64,000 nt of DNA from Oscillospiraceae bacterium. Its GTDB lineage: Bacteria > Bacillota > Clostridia > Oscillospirales > Oscillospiraceae. Below, in pieces: positions 49,330 through 57,698 of this stretch (its first letter is position 1; each line of letters begins with the position of its first letter). The stretch covers positions 16,072 through 80,071 of the forward strand of contig JAAWQM010000003.1 in the NCBI GenBank assembly GCA_022800525.1, given 5' to 3'. Both the position numbers and the translations under genes were made by a program. A model generated the notes under the pieces. That model had not been told where the DNA came from, ran no database searches, and saw only the letters and a list, made by a program, of their open reading frames with translations.

Positions 49330-51373
49330 CTCCGGACTTTACCCCAAGCTGGCGGCGCAGAGCATCCGCAACAACCGGAAGTTTTATTTCCCCTATATCC
49401 TGGCCCTGCTGGGGGATGTGGCGGCTATGTATATCATGCGGGCCCTGGTCAACGATCCCAACGCGGCGGACATCATGCCGGGACGGCCCAACGGGTACTT
49501 CTACGTGAAGATGTTTATGGGCTTCGGCATGGTCATCGCCTACCTGTTCTCCGCCATCTTCGTGCTGTATATCAACGGTTTTCTCATGAAGCAGCGGAAG
49601 AAGGAGCTGGGTCTTTACAACATCCTGGGCATGGGCAAGGGACATATCGCCGTGGTGCTGGTCATTGAGACGTTCATTATCGGCGTGCTGGGCATCGGCG
49701 GCGGCATGATTACGGGGCTTGTCCTCCATAAGCTGGTGAGCCTGATTCTCCACAAGGTGATGTGGATGCCGGTGCCCTTCGGCTTCTATATCTGCTGGGA
49801 CGGCATGGCCCAGACAGCGGTGTTGTTCGCGGTGCTGCTGGCGGTGACGCTGCTGGTGAACCTGAACAAGGTCCGGGTGTCAAAGCCCATTGAGCTGCTC
49901 CGCGGCGGCAATACAGGCGAACGGGAGCCGAAGACCAAGTGGCTCATGACCCTGCTGGGCGTTGTCACCCTGGGGGCGGGATACTATATCGCGGTGACGA
50001 CAAAGACGGGCGTGGAAGCGATCATGATGTACTTCGTGGCGGTGTTTCTGGTGATTGTGGGGACCTACTGCCTGTTCACCGCCGTGAGCATCTTCGTACT
50101 GAAGGCCCTGCGGAGGAATAAGAAGTTCTACTACCAGACCGGCCACTTCATCGGCGTCAGCGGGATGCTCTACCGGATGAAGCAGAACGCTGTGGGCCTT
50201 GCCAATATCTGCATCCTGTGTACCATGGTGATGGTCATGCTCTCCGGCACGCTGTCGCTGTACCTGGGTACGGAGGACATGGTGCAGGAGCAGTATCCGG
50301 GGGATGTGAACGTCTGGGTCTATTATGTCCCGGATGAGGAGGACCCCTTCAACGCGGACGCCATGCTGTCGGTGCAGGTGGGCTATATCGAGAGCCAGGG
50401 GGTCGCCGTCAGCGGCGTGAAGACCAGCCGGGCGCTGAGCTTCGGCGCGGGGCTGCTGCCGGACGGGAGCTATACCACCAACCGCTTTGATGACGGGTCC
50501 GTGGGAGCCATCGTGGATATGACCTGGATTACGGAGGACGAGTACGCCGCCGTCACCGGCGGGACGCTGGGCCTGCGTCCCGGCGAGGTGGCCGCCTACG
50601 GAGTGGACGGCGACACGCTGACCGTCCATTGGGTGACGCCGGACGAGAACCGGGAGCTGGGGACCTCCACCTGGCAGGTCGCCCATAAGCTCAAGGACAA
50701 TCCCCATTTCACACCCGATATGGTCCAGCTTGTGACCATTGTGGTGCCGGATGAAGCGGCGGTCCACGAGGTCTGGAGGCTTCAGAACAGGGCTTACGGG
50801 CAGAGGGCGTCCAATATGCAGTGGTTCGCCTACCTGGATCTGGACTGCGGCGAGGAGACGCTGGCCGCGCTGGAGAGCGGGTACACGGACGCCATCTCGG
50901 ACAAGAGCTTTTATGAGGGTACCGGCCACTGGTATTCCAGCAGCTGGGACCTGCGCATTGACAGCGAGGCGGAGGCGTACGGCCTGGCCGGGGGCTTCCT
51001 GTTCCTGGGCATCTTCCTTGGGTTCGTTTTCCTGATGGCGACGGTACTCATTATCTACTACAAGCAGATCAGCGAGGGCTACGAGGACAAGGACCGGTTT
51101 GAGATCATGCAGAAGGTGGGCCTGAGCCGCGGTGAGGTCAGGAGGTCCATCCACAGTCAGATCCTGATGGTGTTCTTCATGCCCATCGCGGTGGCGGCAA
51201 TCCACATCGTCTTTGACTTCAACATGGTGGAGAAGCTGCTGACCATGTTCATGATCCACAATAGCGCCCTGACTGCCATGTGTACGCTGGGGACGGTGCT
51301 GGTGTTCTTCCTGGTCTACGGAGCGGTGTACCTGCTGACGGCCCGGATGTATTACAAAATAGTAGAAAGGTGA
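49322..51373 (+). CDS. BceB-type FtsX-like ABC permease
   Basis: Membrane protein of 683 residues with about ten transmembrane segments and a large extracytoplasmic loop (about 320-550) between segments 7 and 8, the BceB layout (FtsX domain LFSAIFVLYINGFLMKQRKKELGLYNILGMGK). The loop would sense or grasp the peptide antibiotic or its lipid target. GGAGG at 49309-49313 favours ATG 49322 over the track GTG 49313. The last helices contain VFFMPIAVAAIHIVFDFNMVEKLL. It is followed within 5 bases by a tiny membrane protein gene. Confidence 0.92.
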   Translation: MRNSGLYPKLAAQSIRNNRKFYFPYILALLGDVAAMYIMRALVNDPNAADIMPGRPNGYFYVKMFMGFGMVIAYLFSAIFVLYINGFLMKQRKKELGLYNILGMGKGHIAVVLVIETFIIGVLGIGGGMITGLVLHKLVSLILHKVMWMPVPFGFYICWDGMAQTAVLFAVLLAVTLLVNLNKVRVSKPIELLRGGNTGEREPKTKWLMTLLGVVTLGAGYYIAVTTKTGVEAIMMYFVAVFLVIVGTYCLFTAVSIFVLKALRRNKKFYYQTGHFIGVSGMLYRMKQNAVGLANICILCTMVMVMLSGTLSLYLGTEDMVQEQYPGDVNVWVYYVPDEEDPFNADAMLSVQVGYIESQGVAVSGVKTSRALSFGAGLLPDGSYTTNRFDDGSVGAIVDMTWITEDEYAAVTGGTLGLRPGEVAAYGVDGDTLTVHWVTPDENRELGTSTWQVAHKLKDNPHFTPDMVQLVTIVVPDEAAVHEVWRLQNRAYGQRASNMQWFAYLDLDCGEETLAALESGYTDAISDKSFYEGTGHWYSSSWDLRIDSEAEAYGLAGGFLFLGIFLGFVFLMATVLIIYYKQISEGYEDKDRFEIMQKVGLSRGEVRRSIHSQILMVFFMPIAVAAIHIVFDFNMVEKLLTMFMIHNSALTAMCTLGTVLVFFLVYGAVYLLTARMYYKIVER

Positions 51374-51378
51374 AACAA

Positions 51379-51468
51379 ATGAAAAAAGGACTTGTGTTTC
51401 TTCTGCTGGCGGCCCTGGGCGCAGGGTTGCTGGTGCGGTGGTCCCGCCGGAACTGGTGGGAGGCGTAG
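51379..51468 (+). CDS. 29-residue single-span membrane peptide downstream of BceB
   Basis: MKKGLVFLLLAALGAGLLV followed by RWSRRNWWEA: one hydrophobic helix with a basic, Trp-rich tail. It starts 5 bases after the permease stop, and AAAGGTG seven bases upstream is a good ribosome binding site. The composition looks selected rather than random, so I regard it as a real small protein, perhaps a modulator of the BceAB-like complex. It is shorter than the ORF-track cutoff in this form. Confidence 0.6.
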   Translation: MKKGLVFLLLAALGAGLLVRWSRRNWWEA

Positions 51469-51472
51469 GGAA

Positions 51473-51498
51473 ACGGGCCGCCGCCCTTGGCGGCCCGT
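51473..51498. repeat. Hairpin between small membrane protein genes
   Basis: ACGGGCCGCC (51473-51482) and GGCGGCCCGT (51489-51498) with a 6-base loop, no T-tail. It may shield the 3' end of the bceAB-like message. Confidence 0.5.
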
Positions 51499-51534
51499 CC
51501 GATGGGATATGGAAACCAAAGAAAGGAGCAAAAA

Positions 51535-51768
51535 ATGGACCGGGTGGATACAGCCTTGATGCTGGCAATGCTGTGCCTGATGGCGGGGACGCTGCTGGTG
51601 GGATTCAGCCGCCCGCTGTGGTGGATGCTCCACCAGCGGGGGCCGGACGGGGGGAGGCACACGCCCCGCAACTACGAGTGGATGCTGCGGATTCCCGGCA
51701 TCTGCCTGCTGGCGGTAGCCGCCTGCGTGATCGGCATGAGCGTGGCAGGCGTGTTCCCGTTTGAATGA
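51535..51768 (+). CDS. Small two-span membrane protein, function unknown
   Basis: Protein of 77 residues with two hydrophobic segments (ALMLAMLCLMAGTLLVGFS and IPGICLLAVAACVIGMSVAGVF) joined by a polar loop, WWMLHQRGPDGGRHTPRNYEW. AAAGGAGC lies eight bases before ATG 51535; the track start at 51487 has none. It follows the BceAB-like operon at about 65 bases across a hairpin and probably belongs to the same transcript. No family recognised. Confidence 0.75.
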   Translation: MDRVDTALMLAMLCLMAGTLLVGFSRPLWWMLHQRGPDGGRHTPRNYEWMLRIPGICLLAVAACVIGMSVAGVFPFE

Positions 51769-51782
51769 TGTTTGTTTTGTCC

Positions 51783-51848
51783 GGGCGGGCCTCTGTGTCC
51801 GCCCGCCCTCGGGGAAATCGGGCGGCGGGCGGGCGCGGAGGCCCGCCC
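51783..51848. repeat. Two GC-rich palindromes of the dispersed family
   Basis: GGGCGGGC (51783-51790) with GCCCGCCC (51801-51808), and again GGGCGGGC (51827-51834) with GCCCGCCC (51841-51848). The two units have the same arms in tandem; the last is followed by CCTAC. They fill most of the gap before the muramidase gene. Confidence 0.6.
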
Positions 51849-51852
51849 CTAC

Positions 51853-51871
51853 TGTTACAAAAATGTTACAA
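51853..51871 (+). promoter_or_regulatory. Direct repeat TGTTACAA upstream of the muramidase gene
   Basis: TGTTACAA at 51853-51860 and again at 51864-51871, an 11-base period that places both copies on the same helix face. It lies about 40 bases upstream of a TAAAAT (51909-51914), so an activator-binding site is possible. No good -35 hexamer was found. Confidence 0.4.
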
Positions 51872-51957
51872 CCCCCGCCAAGGTCTTCCTTTCGGATGTC
51901 GATTGTGATAAAATACCGTCGAAACTTTTTATTTCCGTTAGAAAGTGAGACATCCAG

Positions 51958-54072
51958 ATGAGAGTGAAACCTGTGAAAAAGCGGACCTGGATCGTAATGC
52001 TGTGTTTGGCGCTGACGCTGACGTTCCTCCCGGGAGCGGCTTTCGCGGTGGATACCTATACAACCAGCGCGGAGTGCGTGGAGACAATTAAGGCTTACGA
52101 GGATATCCGCCTGACGGCCTATACGGACATCAGCGGTAAGTGGTACATCGGCTACGGCTCCACCTGCGATCCCTCCGACTATCCCAACGGCATCTCCGTG
52201 GAGAAGGCAGAGGAACTGCTGCGCAAGGATCTGGCCGTCGCGGAGGACACCGTGAACGGGATGCTTCGGCAGTATGGCATCTCCGTCACCCAGTACCAGT
52301 TCGACGCTCTGGTGGACATGACCTACAACCTGGGGATGCAGTGGATCAACCCGGAATACAGGCTCTGCTCCTACCTCATCAACGGCATCAGCCGCTATAG
52401 CGAGGTGGAGGTGGTCAACGCCATCGCCACCTGGTGTCACGCCGGAGGCGACGTGGTGATGGAGAATCTGGTGTCCCGCCGCCTGTGGGAGGCGTTTCTG
52501 TTCCTCTACGGCGATTACAGCAACGACGGCCCGGAGCGGTACTGCTACATTGATTTTGACGTGAACGGCGGCGTGAAGGACGCCAGCCAGGACAGCCGTA
52601 CGGTCTTCTATCCCGTTGGCCAGCCCTACGGCAAGCTGCCGGTTCCCACGAAGCCGGGCCAGAGCTTTCTGGGCTGGTTCACCGGTGATGGAACCCAGGT
52701 GACCGGCCTGGAGACGGCGGAGAAGTCTCTGACCGTCTACGCCCGCTGGGGCGATGGGAGCGCCACCCCGATTCCCGTCACCACCCCGCCCGCCATCGAC
52801 TATTCCGTCTGGGTCAACCCCTACAGGGATGTGGCGTCCAGCGACTGGTACTATACATACGTCCGCGAGCTGAGCTACCACAATATTGTGGCCGGATATC
52901 CCGACGGCTCCTTCATGCCTCAGAACAAGGTCAGCGCCGGGGAGGCGCTGAAGCTGATCCTGCTGGCCGCCACGGACGCGGTGGACCCCGGCAACGCCAT
53001 AAACGGCGGGCACTGGGCGGAGAACTATCTGGCGCTGGCGGAGGGCTTGGGCTGCGTTGCGTCCGGCGAGGTGCTGAACCTGGACGGGGAGATCAACCGG
53101 CTCACCATCGCCCGGATCACCGCCATCGCCATGGGTCTGGAGCTGAAGGAGGGCGTGCTGCCCTTCAACGACTGCGACGACCTCTATACCATGGCGCTCT
53201 ACGGCGCGGGGATCATTGAGGGGGACACCCTGGCCGGCGTGCGCAACTTCAATCCCCTCAACAGCATCAGCCGGGCGGAAATCTGCGCCATCGTCTCCCG
53301 CGTGCGCAACTACACCCCGCCCAACAACCCGATGGTGTCCGGATACATTGAGTACGGTAATAACCGCCTTCCCGTGATGTGGGACGTGCCCGCGGCCCCC
53401 TACAACAAGCACCTGCTGGTTCGGGACGGCAGTATCATGCACTACTATGATCCCAACTACACCACTGCTATCGGCATCGACATCTCCCGGCACCAGGGGG
53501 ATATCGACTGGCAGAAAGTGGCGGACTCCGGCATGGTGGAATTTGCGTTCATCCGCGTGGGCGGGCGGTTCGCCGAGTCCGGCGGGCTCTATGACGACGC
53601 CAATTTCCAGAAGAATGTAGAGGGCGCGCAGGCCGCCGGAATCAAGGTGGGGGTATACTTCTATTCCACCGCCATTTCCGTCGAGGAGGCGGTGGAGGAG
53701 GCCAACTACGTTCTGGGGAAGGTCTGGCCCTACCATCTGGACTACCCGGTGGTGTTTGACTGGGAAATCCTGTCCAAGACCAGCCGCAACGCCAACCTCA
53801 GCAAGGCCACGGTGACGGCCTGCGCCCAGGCGTTCTGTCAGACGGTGGCTTACGCGGGCTACACTCCCATGATCTATATGGGCCTGGATACCGGGTACAA
53901 CCGGCTGGACCTGAGCCAGCTGACCAATTACGACTTCTGGTTCGCCCAGTACAACAGCCGCAACCAGCCGGATATGTACTACAACTACCGCATCTGGCAG
54001 TACACGGACAGCGGCACCGTCCCCGGCATTGACGGCAAGGTGGACATGGACATCGCGTTTATCCCGTATTGA
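51958..54072 (+). CDS. Secreted multidomain muramidase: GH24-like, InlB-like repeat, SLH, GH25
   Basis: Exported protein of 704 residues. Signal peptide about 1-30 (ending AAFA). GH24-like lysozyme region 35-190 (IKAYEDIRLTAYTDISGKWYIGYGST; QYQFDALVDMTYNLG): the catalytic Glu-x8-Asp spacing is kept, but the Thr of T4 lysozyme (position 26) reads Tyr and the following His reads Ser. An InlB B-repeat-like segment at 198-268 contains PTKPGQSFLGWFTGDG. SLH-like units lie at about 285-460 (YRDVASSDWYYTYVRELSYHNIVAGYPDGSF). GH25 spans about 503-704 (IGIDISRHQGDIDW, VVFDWEI, DMDIAF). It should bind the envelope by SLH and cut peptidoglycan at least through GH25. Confidence 0.9.
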   Translation: MRVKPVKKRTWIVMLCLALTLTFLPGAAFAVDTYTTSAECVETIKAYEDIRLTAYTDISGKWYIGYGSTCDPSDYPNGISVEKAEELLRKDLAVAEDTVNGMLRQYGISVTQYQFDALVDMTYNLGMQWINPEYRLCSYLINGISRYSEVEVVNAIATWCHAGGDVVMENLVSRRLWEAFLFLYGDYSNDGPERYCYIDFDVNGGVKDASQDSRTVFYPVGQPYGKLPVPTKPGQSFLGWFTGDGTQVTGLETAEKSLTVYARWGDGSATPIPVTTPPAIDYSVWVNPYRDVASSDWYYTYVRELSYHNIVAGYPDGSFMPQNKVSAGEALKLILLAATDAVDPGNAINGGHWAENYLALAEGLGCVASGEVLNLDGEINRLTIARITAIAMGLELKEGVLPFNDCDDLYTMALYGAGIIEGDTLAGVRNFNPLNSISRAEICAIVSRVRNYTPPNNPMVSGYIEYGNNRLPVMWDVPAAPYNKHLLVRDGSIMHYYDPNYTTAIGIDISRHQGDIDWQKVADSGMVEFAFIRVGGRFAESGGLYDDANFQKNVEGAQAAGIKVGVYFYSTAISVEEAVEEANYVLGKVWPYHLDYPVVFDWEILSKTSRNANLSKATVTACAQAFCQTVAYAGYTPMIYMGLDTGYNRLDLSQLTNYDFWFAQYNSRNQPDMYYNYRIWQYTDSGTVPGIDGKVDMDIAFIPY

Positions 54073-54085
54073 CGGGAGGTGCGGC

Positions 54086-54529
54086 ATGAGCGTACTCATG
54101 GTCCTGGCATCCGATGCCCCGCTGAAGGAGGTCCCGCCGCCTCCTGACCTGATGATCGTTCTGGATATCGGGAAACAAGCCGCAGAATATAGAAACGCCG
54201 GGATAGGCTTTGCGGTTTTTGAAACGGACAGAGTCCTGGAGCTTCAGACGGAAAAGCAATACTTTTTCAACGTAGACAGCTACGGCCCGGGACATGAGGA
54301 GAACCTTGCCGCCTATCTGCGGGAGCAGCTGGAGGAGGCCGGGGAGATCGAGTTCTGGCACGTCTGGCTGGACGGAGGTTTCGACCACCGGGTCCGGAGG
54401 GTTGAGATCGCGGCAGATGAGCTGACGGCGGAAGACATCCGGGAACTGGAGTCGCTGGAGGTCTGGCAGCGGGACCCGGTGACGGACGCTGCGACAGACT
54501 ACTGTTATCTCTTGAGATGCAGTGGATAA
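54086..54529 (+). CDS. Conserved-looking small protein, function unknown
   Basis: Protein of 147 residues starting MSVLMVLASDAPLKEVPPPP. Seen: GIGFAVFETDRVLEL, QYFFNVDSYG, FWHVWLDGG and an acidic C-terminal helix (AADELTAEDIRELESLE). GGGAGGTG precedes ATG 54086, 13 bases after the muramidase stop, so the two may be co-transcribed. I recall similar short proteins in clostridia but no function; no signal peptide or membrane segment is visible. Confidence 0.72.
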   Translation: MSVLMVLASDAPLKEVPPPPDLMIVLDIGKQAAEYRNAGIGFAVFETDRVLELQTEKQYFFNVDSYGPGHEENLAAYLREQLEEAGEIEFWHVWLDGGFDHRVRRVEIAADELTAEDIRELESLEVWQRDPVTDAATDYCYLLRCSG

Positions 54530-54630
54530 AAGGTGGTTTCACCAGACCACTGCATTGCTGCTGCTGTCAGCGCCCATAAATGAGGATGGAATGTCAATAG
54601 TTACAAATTTGAGTTTGTGAGAAAAAACAC

Positions 54631-55116
54631 ATGATGAGGATAAGGCCATATAAAGCTTCGGATGCGGATACGATATTGTCGTGGTGTCAAGATGAAAAAG
54701 CATATTATCAATGGACAGCAGGTAGATTCGGTGATTACCCTATCACACAAAGGGAATTTTGTTTTGATGAATCCCTGATGCCGTTTACTGCATTTGATGA
54801 GACAGGGATCGTTGGTTTTTTTACACTGAGGAATCCCGATGAGTCATTGGATGAATTACGCTTTGGATTTGTTATCGTAAATCCTCACAAGAGAGGAAAA
54901 GGCTGTGGAAAAGCTATGCTCCAGCTGGGTCTGAAATTTGTATTTGAAATATATGGAGCAAAAAAAGTATCATTGGGTGTTTTTGAGAATAATCCTCAAG
55001 CTTATTACTGTTATAAAGCAGTCGGTTTCAGCGATGCGGTTCTTGACACAACAAAAAAGTATTGTATTCTTGGTGAAGAATGGACGTGCAAAGAATTGAT
55101 TATGGAGAATGAATAA
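54631..55116 (+). CDS. GNAT-family N-acetyltransferase (low-GC, possibly transferred)
   Basis: Acetyltransferase of 161 residues. The acetyl-CoA-binding motif A reads VNPHKRGKGCGKAML, and the C-terminal YYCYKAVGFSDAV is the RimI-like end. Its likely substrate, a protein amine or an antibiotic, cannot be told. Base composition is clearly poorer in GC, with A/T-ending codons (AAT, GAT, TTT, AAA), than all neighbours, and the flanks 54540-54630 and 55117-55140 are also AT-rich. It looks recently acquired. The ribosome binding site is weak; ATG 54631 or 54634 may start. Confidence 0.87.
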   Translation: MMRIRPYKASDADTILSWCQDEKAYYQWTAGRFGDYPITQREFCFDESLMPFTAFDETGIVGFFTLRNPDESLDELRFGFVIVNPHKRGKGCGKAMLQLGLKFVFEIYGAKKVSLGVFENNPQAYYCYKAVGFSDAVLDTTKKYCILGEEWTCKELIMENE

Positions 55117-55127
55117 AGTTCAGATTA

Positions 55128-55210
55128 TCAAGGGGACTTCGTATTTTGGATGAAATCCCCCTTGATAAAACAAGCTGCGGGGGCCTGGGCGTCATGACCC
55201 GGGCCTCCGC
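55128..55210. terminator. Two hairpins after the GNAT gene
   Basis: TATCAAGGGG opposite CCCCTTGATA (about 55128-55167), then GCGGGGGCCTGGG opposite CCCGGGCCTCCGC (55176-55210). Neither has a clear T-tail on the plus strand; together they probably separate the GNAT gene from the S10 operon. Confidence 0.5.
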
Positions 55211-55267
55211 ATGGAGAACCGCCCAAAAATCCCAGAAAAATTTTATGAAAAAAAGAGAAAATTTCTC

Positions 55268-55296
55268 TTGACATTTTTCACCGCATACGGTACAAT
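55268..55296 (+). promoter_or_regulatory. Promoter of the S10-spc ribosomal protein operon
   Basis: TTGACA at 55268-55273, a 17-base spacer and TACAAT at 55291-55296: a near-perfect sigma-A promoter, as expected for a highly expressed operon. An A/T-rich stretch upstream (55220-55262) could act as an UP element. Confidence 0.9.
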
Positions 55297-55302
55297 AAAT
55301 GA

Positions 55303-55589
55303 GCTTGTGCAGGAACTGCCATGGCATGGCGCCTGCATGCACTGCGATGATGCGGGAGATTGCGGCTGAAGCCGGTAACTTCCGCGGAGTATGTCCGATA
55401 ATCGGGCGGCTGAGAATGTCCTTTTCACGGCAGTAGATCGCCGTGCCATGGGCACGTACCGGCCTTTTGCGCCGGTATTTTCTATGAGCCGGAATGATAC
55501 GCATGGCTGAGTGGAAAGAAAATTCTCGCCGTACAGAGTAAGGAGCATCCAGTCAACTACTTTGTACAACATATGGAGGAACAACCGAA
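55303..55589 (+). promoter_or_regulatory. Structured leader of the S10 operon
   Basis: About 287 bases precede rpsJ without a gene. It contains a GTGCAGGAA/GCCTGCATGCAC stem, a CACGGCAG/GCCGTG-type stem, and an ACCGG-ccttttgc-GCCGGT hairpin followed by ATTTTC near 55466-55490, which has the shape of an attenuator. Ribosomal protein leaders of this kind mediate autoregulation by L4 or another product of the operon; the regulator here is unassigned. Confidence 0.55.
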
Positions 55590-55898
55590 ATGGCAAAAGA
55601 AATGATCCGGATCCGCCTCAAGGCGTATGACCACCAGGTCATCGACCAGTCCGCCGAGAAGATCGTCGAGACCGCCAAGCGCACCGGCGCTTCTGTGTCC
55701 GGCCCCATCCCTCTGCCCACCAAGAAGGAGGTCGTGACCATCCTGCGGGCGGTCCACAAGTATAAGGACAGCCGGGAGCAATTTGAGCGCCGCACCCACA
55801 AGCGCCTGATCGACATTACCAATTCCACCCCCAAGACTGTGGAGGCCCTGATGAGCCTGGAGCTGCCTGCCGGCGTGGAGATCGAGATCAAGCTGTAA
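55590..55898 (+). CDS. rpsJ: 30S ribosomal protein S10
   Basis: S10 (NusE), 102 residues, of the 30S head, also part of antitermination complexes. Seen: [35 protein letters not shown], and [27 protein letters not shown] precedes the ATG. It is the first gene of the S10-spc cluster. A 131-base gap follows, longer than normal before rplC. Confidence 0.98.
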   Translation: MAKEMIRIRLKAYDHQVIDQSAEKIVETAKRTGASVSGPIPLPTKKEVVTILRAVHKYKDSREQFERRTHKRLIDITNSTPKTVEALMSLELPAGVEIEIKL

Positions 55899-56029
55899 GC
55901 CCCTGCGGCGAAACGCCGCACACTGATTTTGTTACCCATCAGTCCGCCGACTTGCGTGAGGCGGACGGGGTCATGTCGCCGCAGCTCCGACTGCGCCGAC
56001 CAATAACCTTATTATAAAGGAGAACGACA
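55899..56029. promoter_or_regulatory. rpsJ-rplC gap with two hairpins
   Basis: GCGGCG-aaa-CGCCGC just after rpsJ, then GTCCGCC opposite GGCGGAC around 55940-55967. The gap is unusual within this operon; a TTATTATAAAGGAG segment just before rplC gives a strong ribosome binding site and a possible internal -10. Confidence 0.45.
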
Positions 56030-56752
56030 ATGGAGAAAGCAATCATCGGCAAGAAGGTCGGCATGAGCCAGATCTTCGACACCGACGGCAAGGTGATCCC
56101 GGTTACCGTAATTGAAGCCGGTCCCTGCGTCGTGGTGCAGAAGAAGACCGCCGAGAAGGACGGCTACGAGGCCGTGCAGCTGGGCTACGAGGATGTCCCC
56201 GAGCGCAAGCTGACCAAGCCTGAGAAGGGCCATCTGGACAAGGCCGGCGTGTCTCCCAAGAAGCACCTGAAGGAATTCAAGCTGAACAAGGCCGCCGAGA
56301 TGAGCGTGGGCGATGTGGTGAAGGCCGATACCTTCGCTGCCGGAGACCACGTGGATGTCACCGGCACCAGCAAGGGCCACGGCTACGCCGGCGTTGTCAA
56401 GCGTCACGGGGCCCACACCCTGAAGGCCACCCACGGCACCGGCCCCGTCGCCCGCCACGCGGGTTCCATGGGCTCCGGCACCGACCCCAGCCGTATCTTC
56501 AAGGGCAAGATCGGCGCGGGACATATGGGCGTCGATCAGGTCACGGTCATGAACCTGGACGTGGTGAAGGTCGATCCCGAGCTGAACATGATCGTTGTGC
56601 GTGGCGCGGTCCCCGGACCCAAGGGCGGCCTCGTCACCATCCGCTCCACCGCCAAGGTCATCGTGGAGAAGAAGGGCGACGCCGGCACCAGCGCCAACCC
56701 GCAGAAGGCTTCCGCGCGCGTCAACCCGCAGAAGGCCTCCGCGAGACGCTAA
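56030..56752 (+). CDS. rplC: 50S ribosomal protein L3 with C-terminal repeat extension
   Basis: L3, 240 residues against the usual 205-215. It initiates 50S assembly near the peptidyl-transferase centre. The core is normal ([52 protein letters not shown]). After the family's end, about 25 extra residues carry two copies of NPQKASAR. Ribosome binding site AAAGGAG. Confidence 0.97.
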   Translation: MEKAIIGKKVGMSQIFDTDGKVIPVTVIEAGPCVVVQKKTAEKDGYEAVQLGYEDVPERKLTKPEKGHLDKAGVSPKKHLKEFKLNKAAEMSVGDVVKADTFAAGDHVDVTGTSKGHGYAGVVKRHGAHTLKATHGTGPVARHAGSMGSGTDPSRIFKGKIGAGHMGVDQVTVMNLDVVKVDPELNMIVVRGAVPGPKGGLVTIRSTAKVIVEKKGDAGTSANPQKASARVNPQKASARR

Positions 56753-56773
56753 GGGAAAGGAGAGTGCTGAGAA

Positions 56774-57391
56774 ATGACAAAGGTTTTGAACATGGCCGGC
56801 AATCAGGTCGGCGAGGTGGAGCTGAACGCTGCCATCTTTGGGATCGAACCCAATATGCACGTTGTGCATGAAGTGGTCAAGAACCATCTGGCCAACTGCC
56901 GTCAGGGCACCCAGAGCGCACTCACCCGCGCCGAGGTCTCCGGTGGCGGCAGGAAGCCCTGGCGTCAGAAGGGTACCGGTCACGCCCGCCAGGGCAGTAC
57001 CCGGGCCCCCCAGTGGACCCACGGCGGCATCGTGTTCGCTCCCAAGCCCCGCTCCTACAGCTATGTGCTCAACAAGAAGGTAAAGCGCCTGGCGCTCAAG
57101 AGCGTCCTGTCCGCCAAGGCGGCGGAGGAGAAGATCATCGTGGTGGATTCCATCGCCATGGGCGAGATCAAGACCAAGGCCTTCAAGGGTTTCCTGGACG
57201 CCGTGAACTGCGGCGGCAAGGCCGTCGTCGTCACCCCCGAGGTCAACGAGACCGTGGTCAAGAGCGCGCGCAACATCCCCGGCGTCCTGACCACCACCGC
57301 CCGGATGCTGAACGTTTACGACATCGTCAACGCCAAGTATCTGGTGATCGATCAGGCCGCCCTTGCCACCATCGAGGAGGTGTACGCATAA
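56774..57391 (+). CDS. rplD: 50S ribosomal protein L4
   Basis: L4, 205 residues, lines the exit tunnel and is the classical autoregulator of the S10 operon in E. coli. Seen: [34 protein letters not shown], the tunnel loop. Its stop overlaps the rplW ATG by one base (TAATG). Confidence 0.98.
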   Translation: MTKVLNMAGNQVGEVELNAAIFGIEPNMHVVHEVVKNHLANCRQGTQSALTRAEVSGGGRKPWRQKGTGHARQGSTRAPQWTHGGIVFAPKPRSYSYVLNKKVKRLALKSVLSAKAAEEKIIVVDSIAMGEIKTKAFKGFLDAVNCGGKAVVVTPEVNETVVKSARNIPGVLTTTARMLNVYDIVNAKYLVIDQAALATIEEVYA

Positions 57392-57684
57392 TGATCTCTT
57401 ATGATGTCATCGTTCGTCCCGTCATCAGCGAGCGGTCCATGGCCGCCGTCGCCGATAAGAAATATGTGTTCGAGGTCGCTACCGCCGCCGGCAAGATCGA
57501 GATCAAGAAGGCCGTCGAGGAGGCCTTCGGCGTCAAGGTCGCCAAGGTCAACACCATGATCGTCCCCGGCAAGGCCAAGCGCATGGGCGCGGGCCGCCCC
57601 GGCCGCACCAAGGAGTGGAAGAAAGCCATCGTGCAGCTGACCGAGGATTCCAAGACCATCGAGTTGTTCGAGGGTATGGTGTAA
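57391..57684 (+). CDS. rplW: 50S ribosomal protein L23
   Basis: L23, 97 residues, at the tunnel exit, docking site for trigger factor and SRP. Seen: [13 protein letters not shown] and [20 protein letters not shown]. The ATG at 57391 shares its first base with the rplD stop. Confidence 0.97.
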   Translation: MISYDVIVRPVISERSMAAVADKKYVFEVATAAGKIEIKKAVEEAFGVKVAKVNTMIVPGKAKRMGAGRPGRTKEWKKAIVQLTEDSKTIELFEGMV

Positions 57685-57698
57685 GGAGGAAGTGAACC

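Noticed and set aside
51352-54099. Minus-strand ORF of 915 codons antisense to the muramidase
   Set aside because: Spans several real genes and intergenic repeats; no domain recognised.
55466-55490. The ACCGG/GCCGGT hairpin as a true terminator separating a small RNA from rpsJ
   Set aside because: It lies within the S10 leader and is better explained as an attenuator-type structure; no independent gene ends there.
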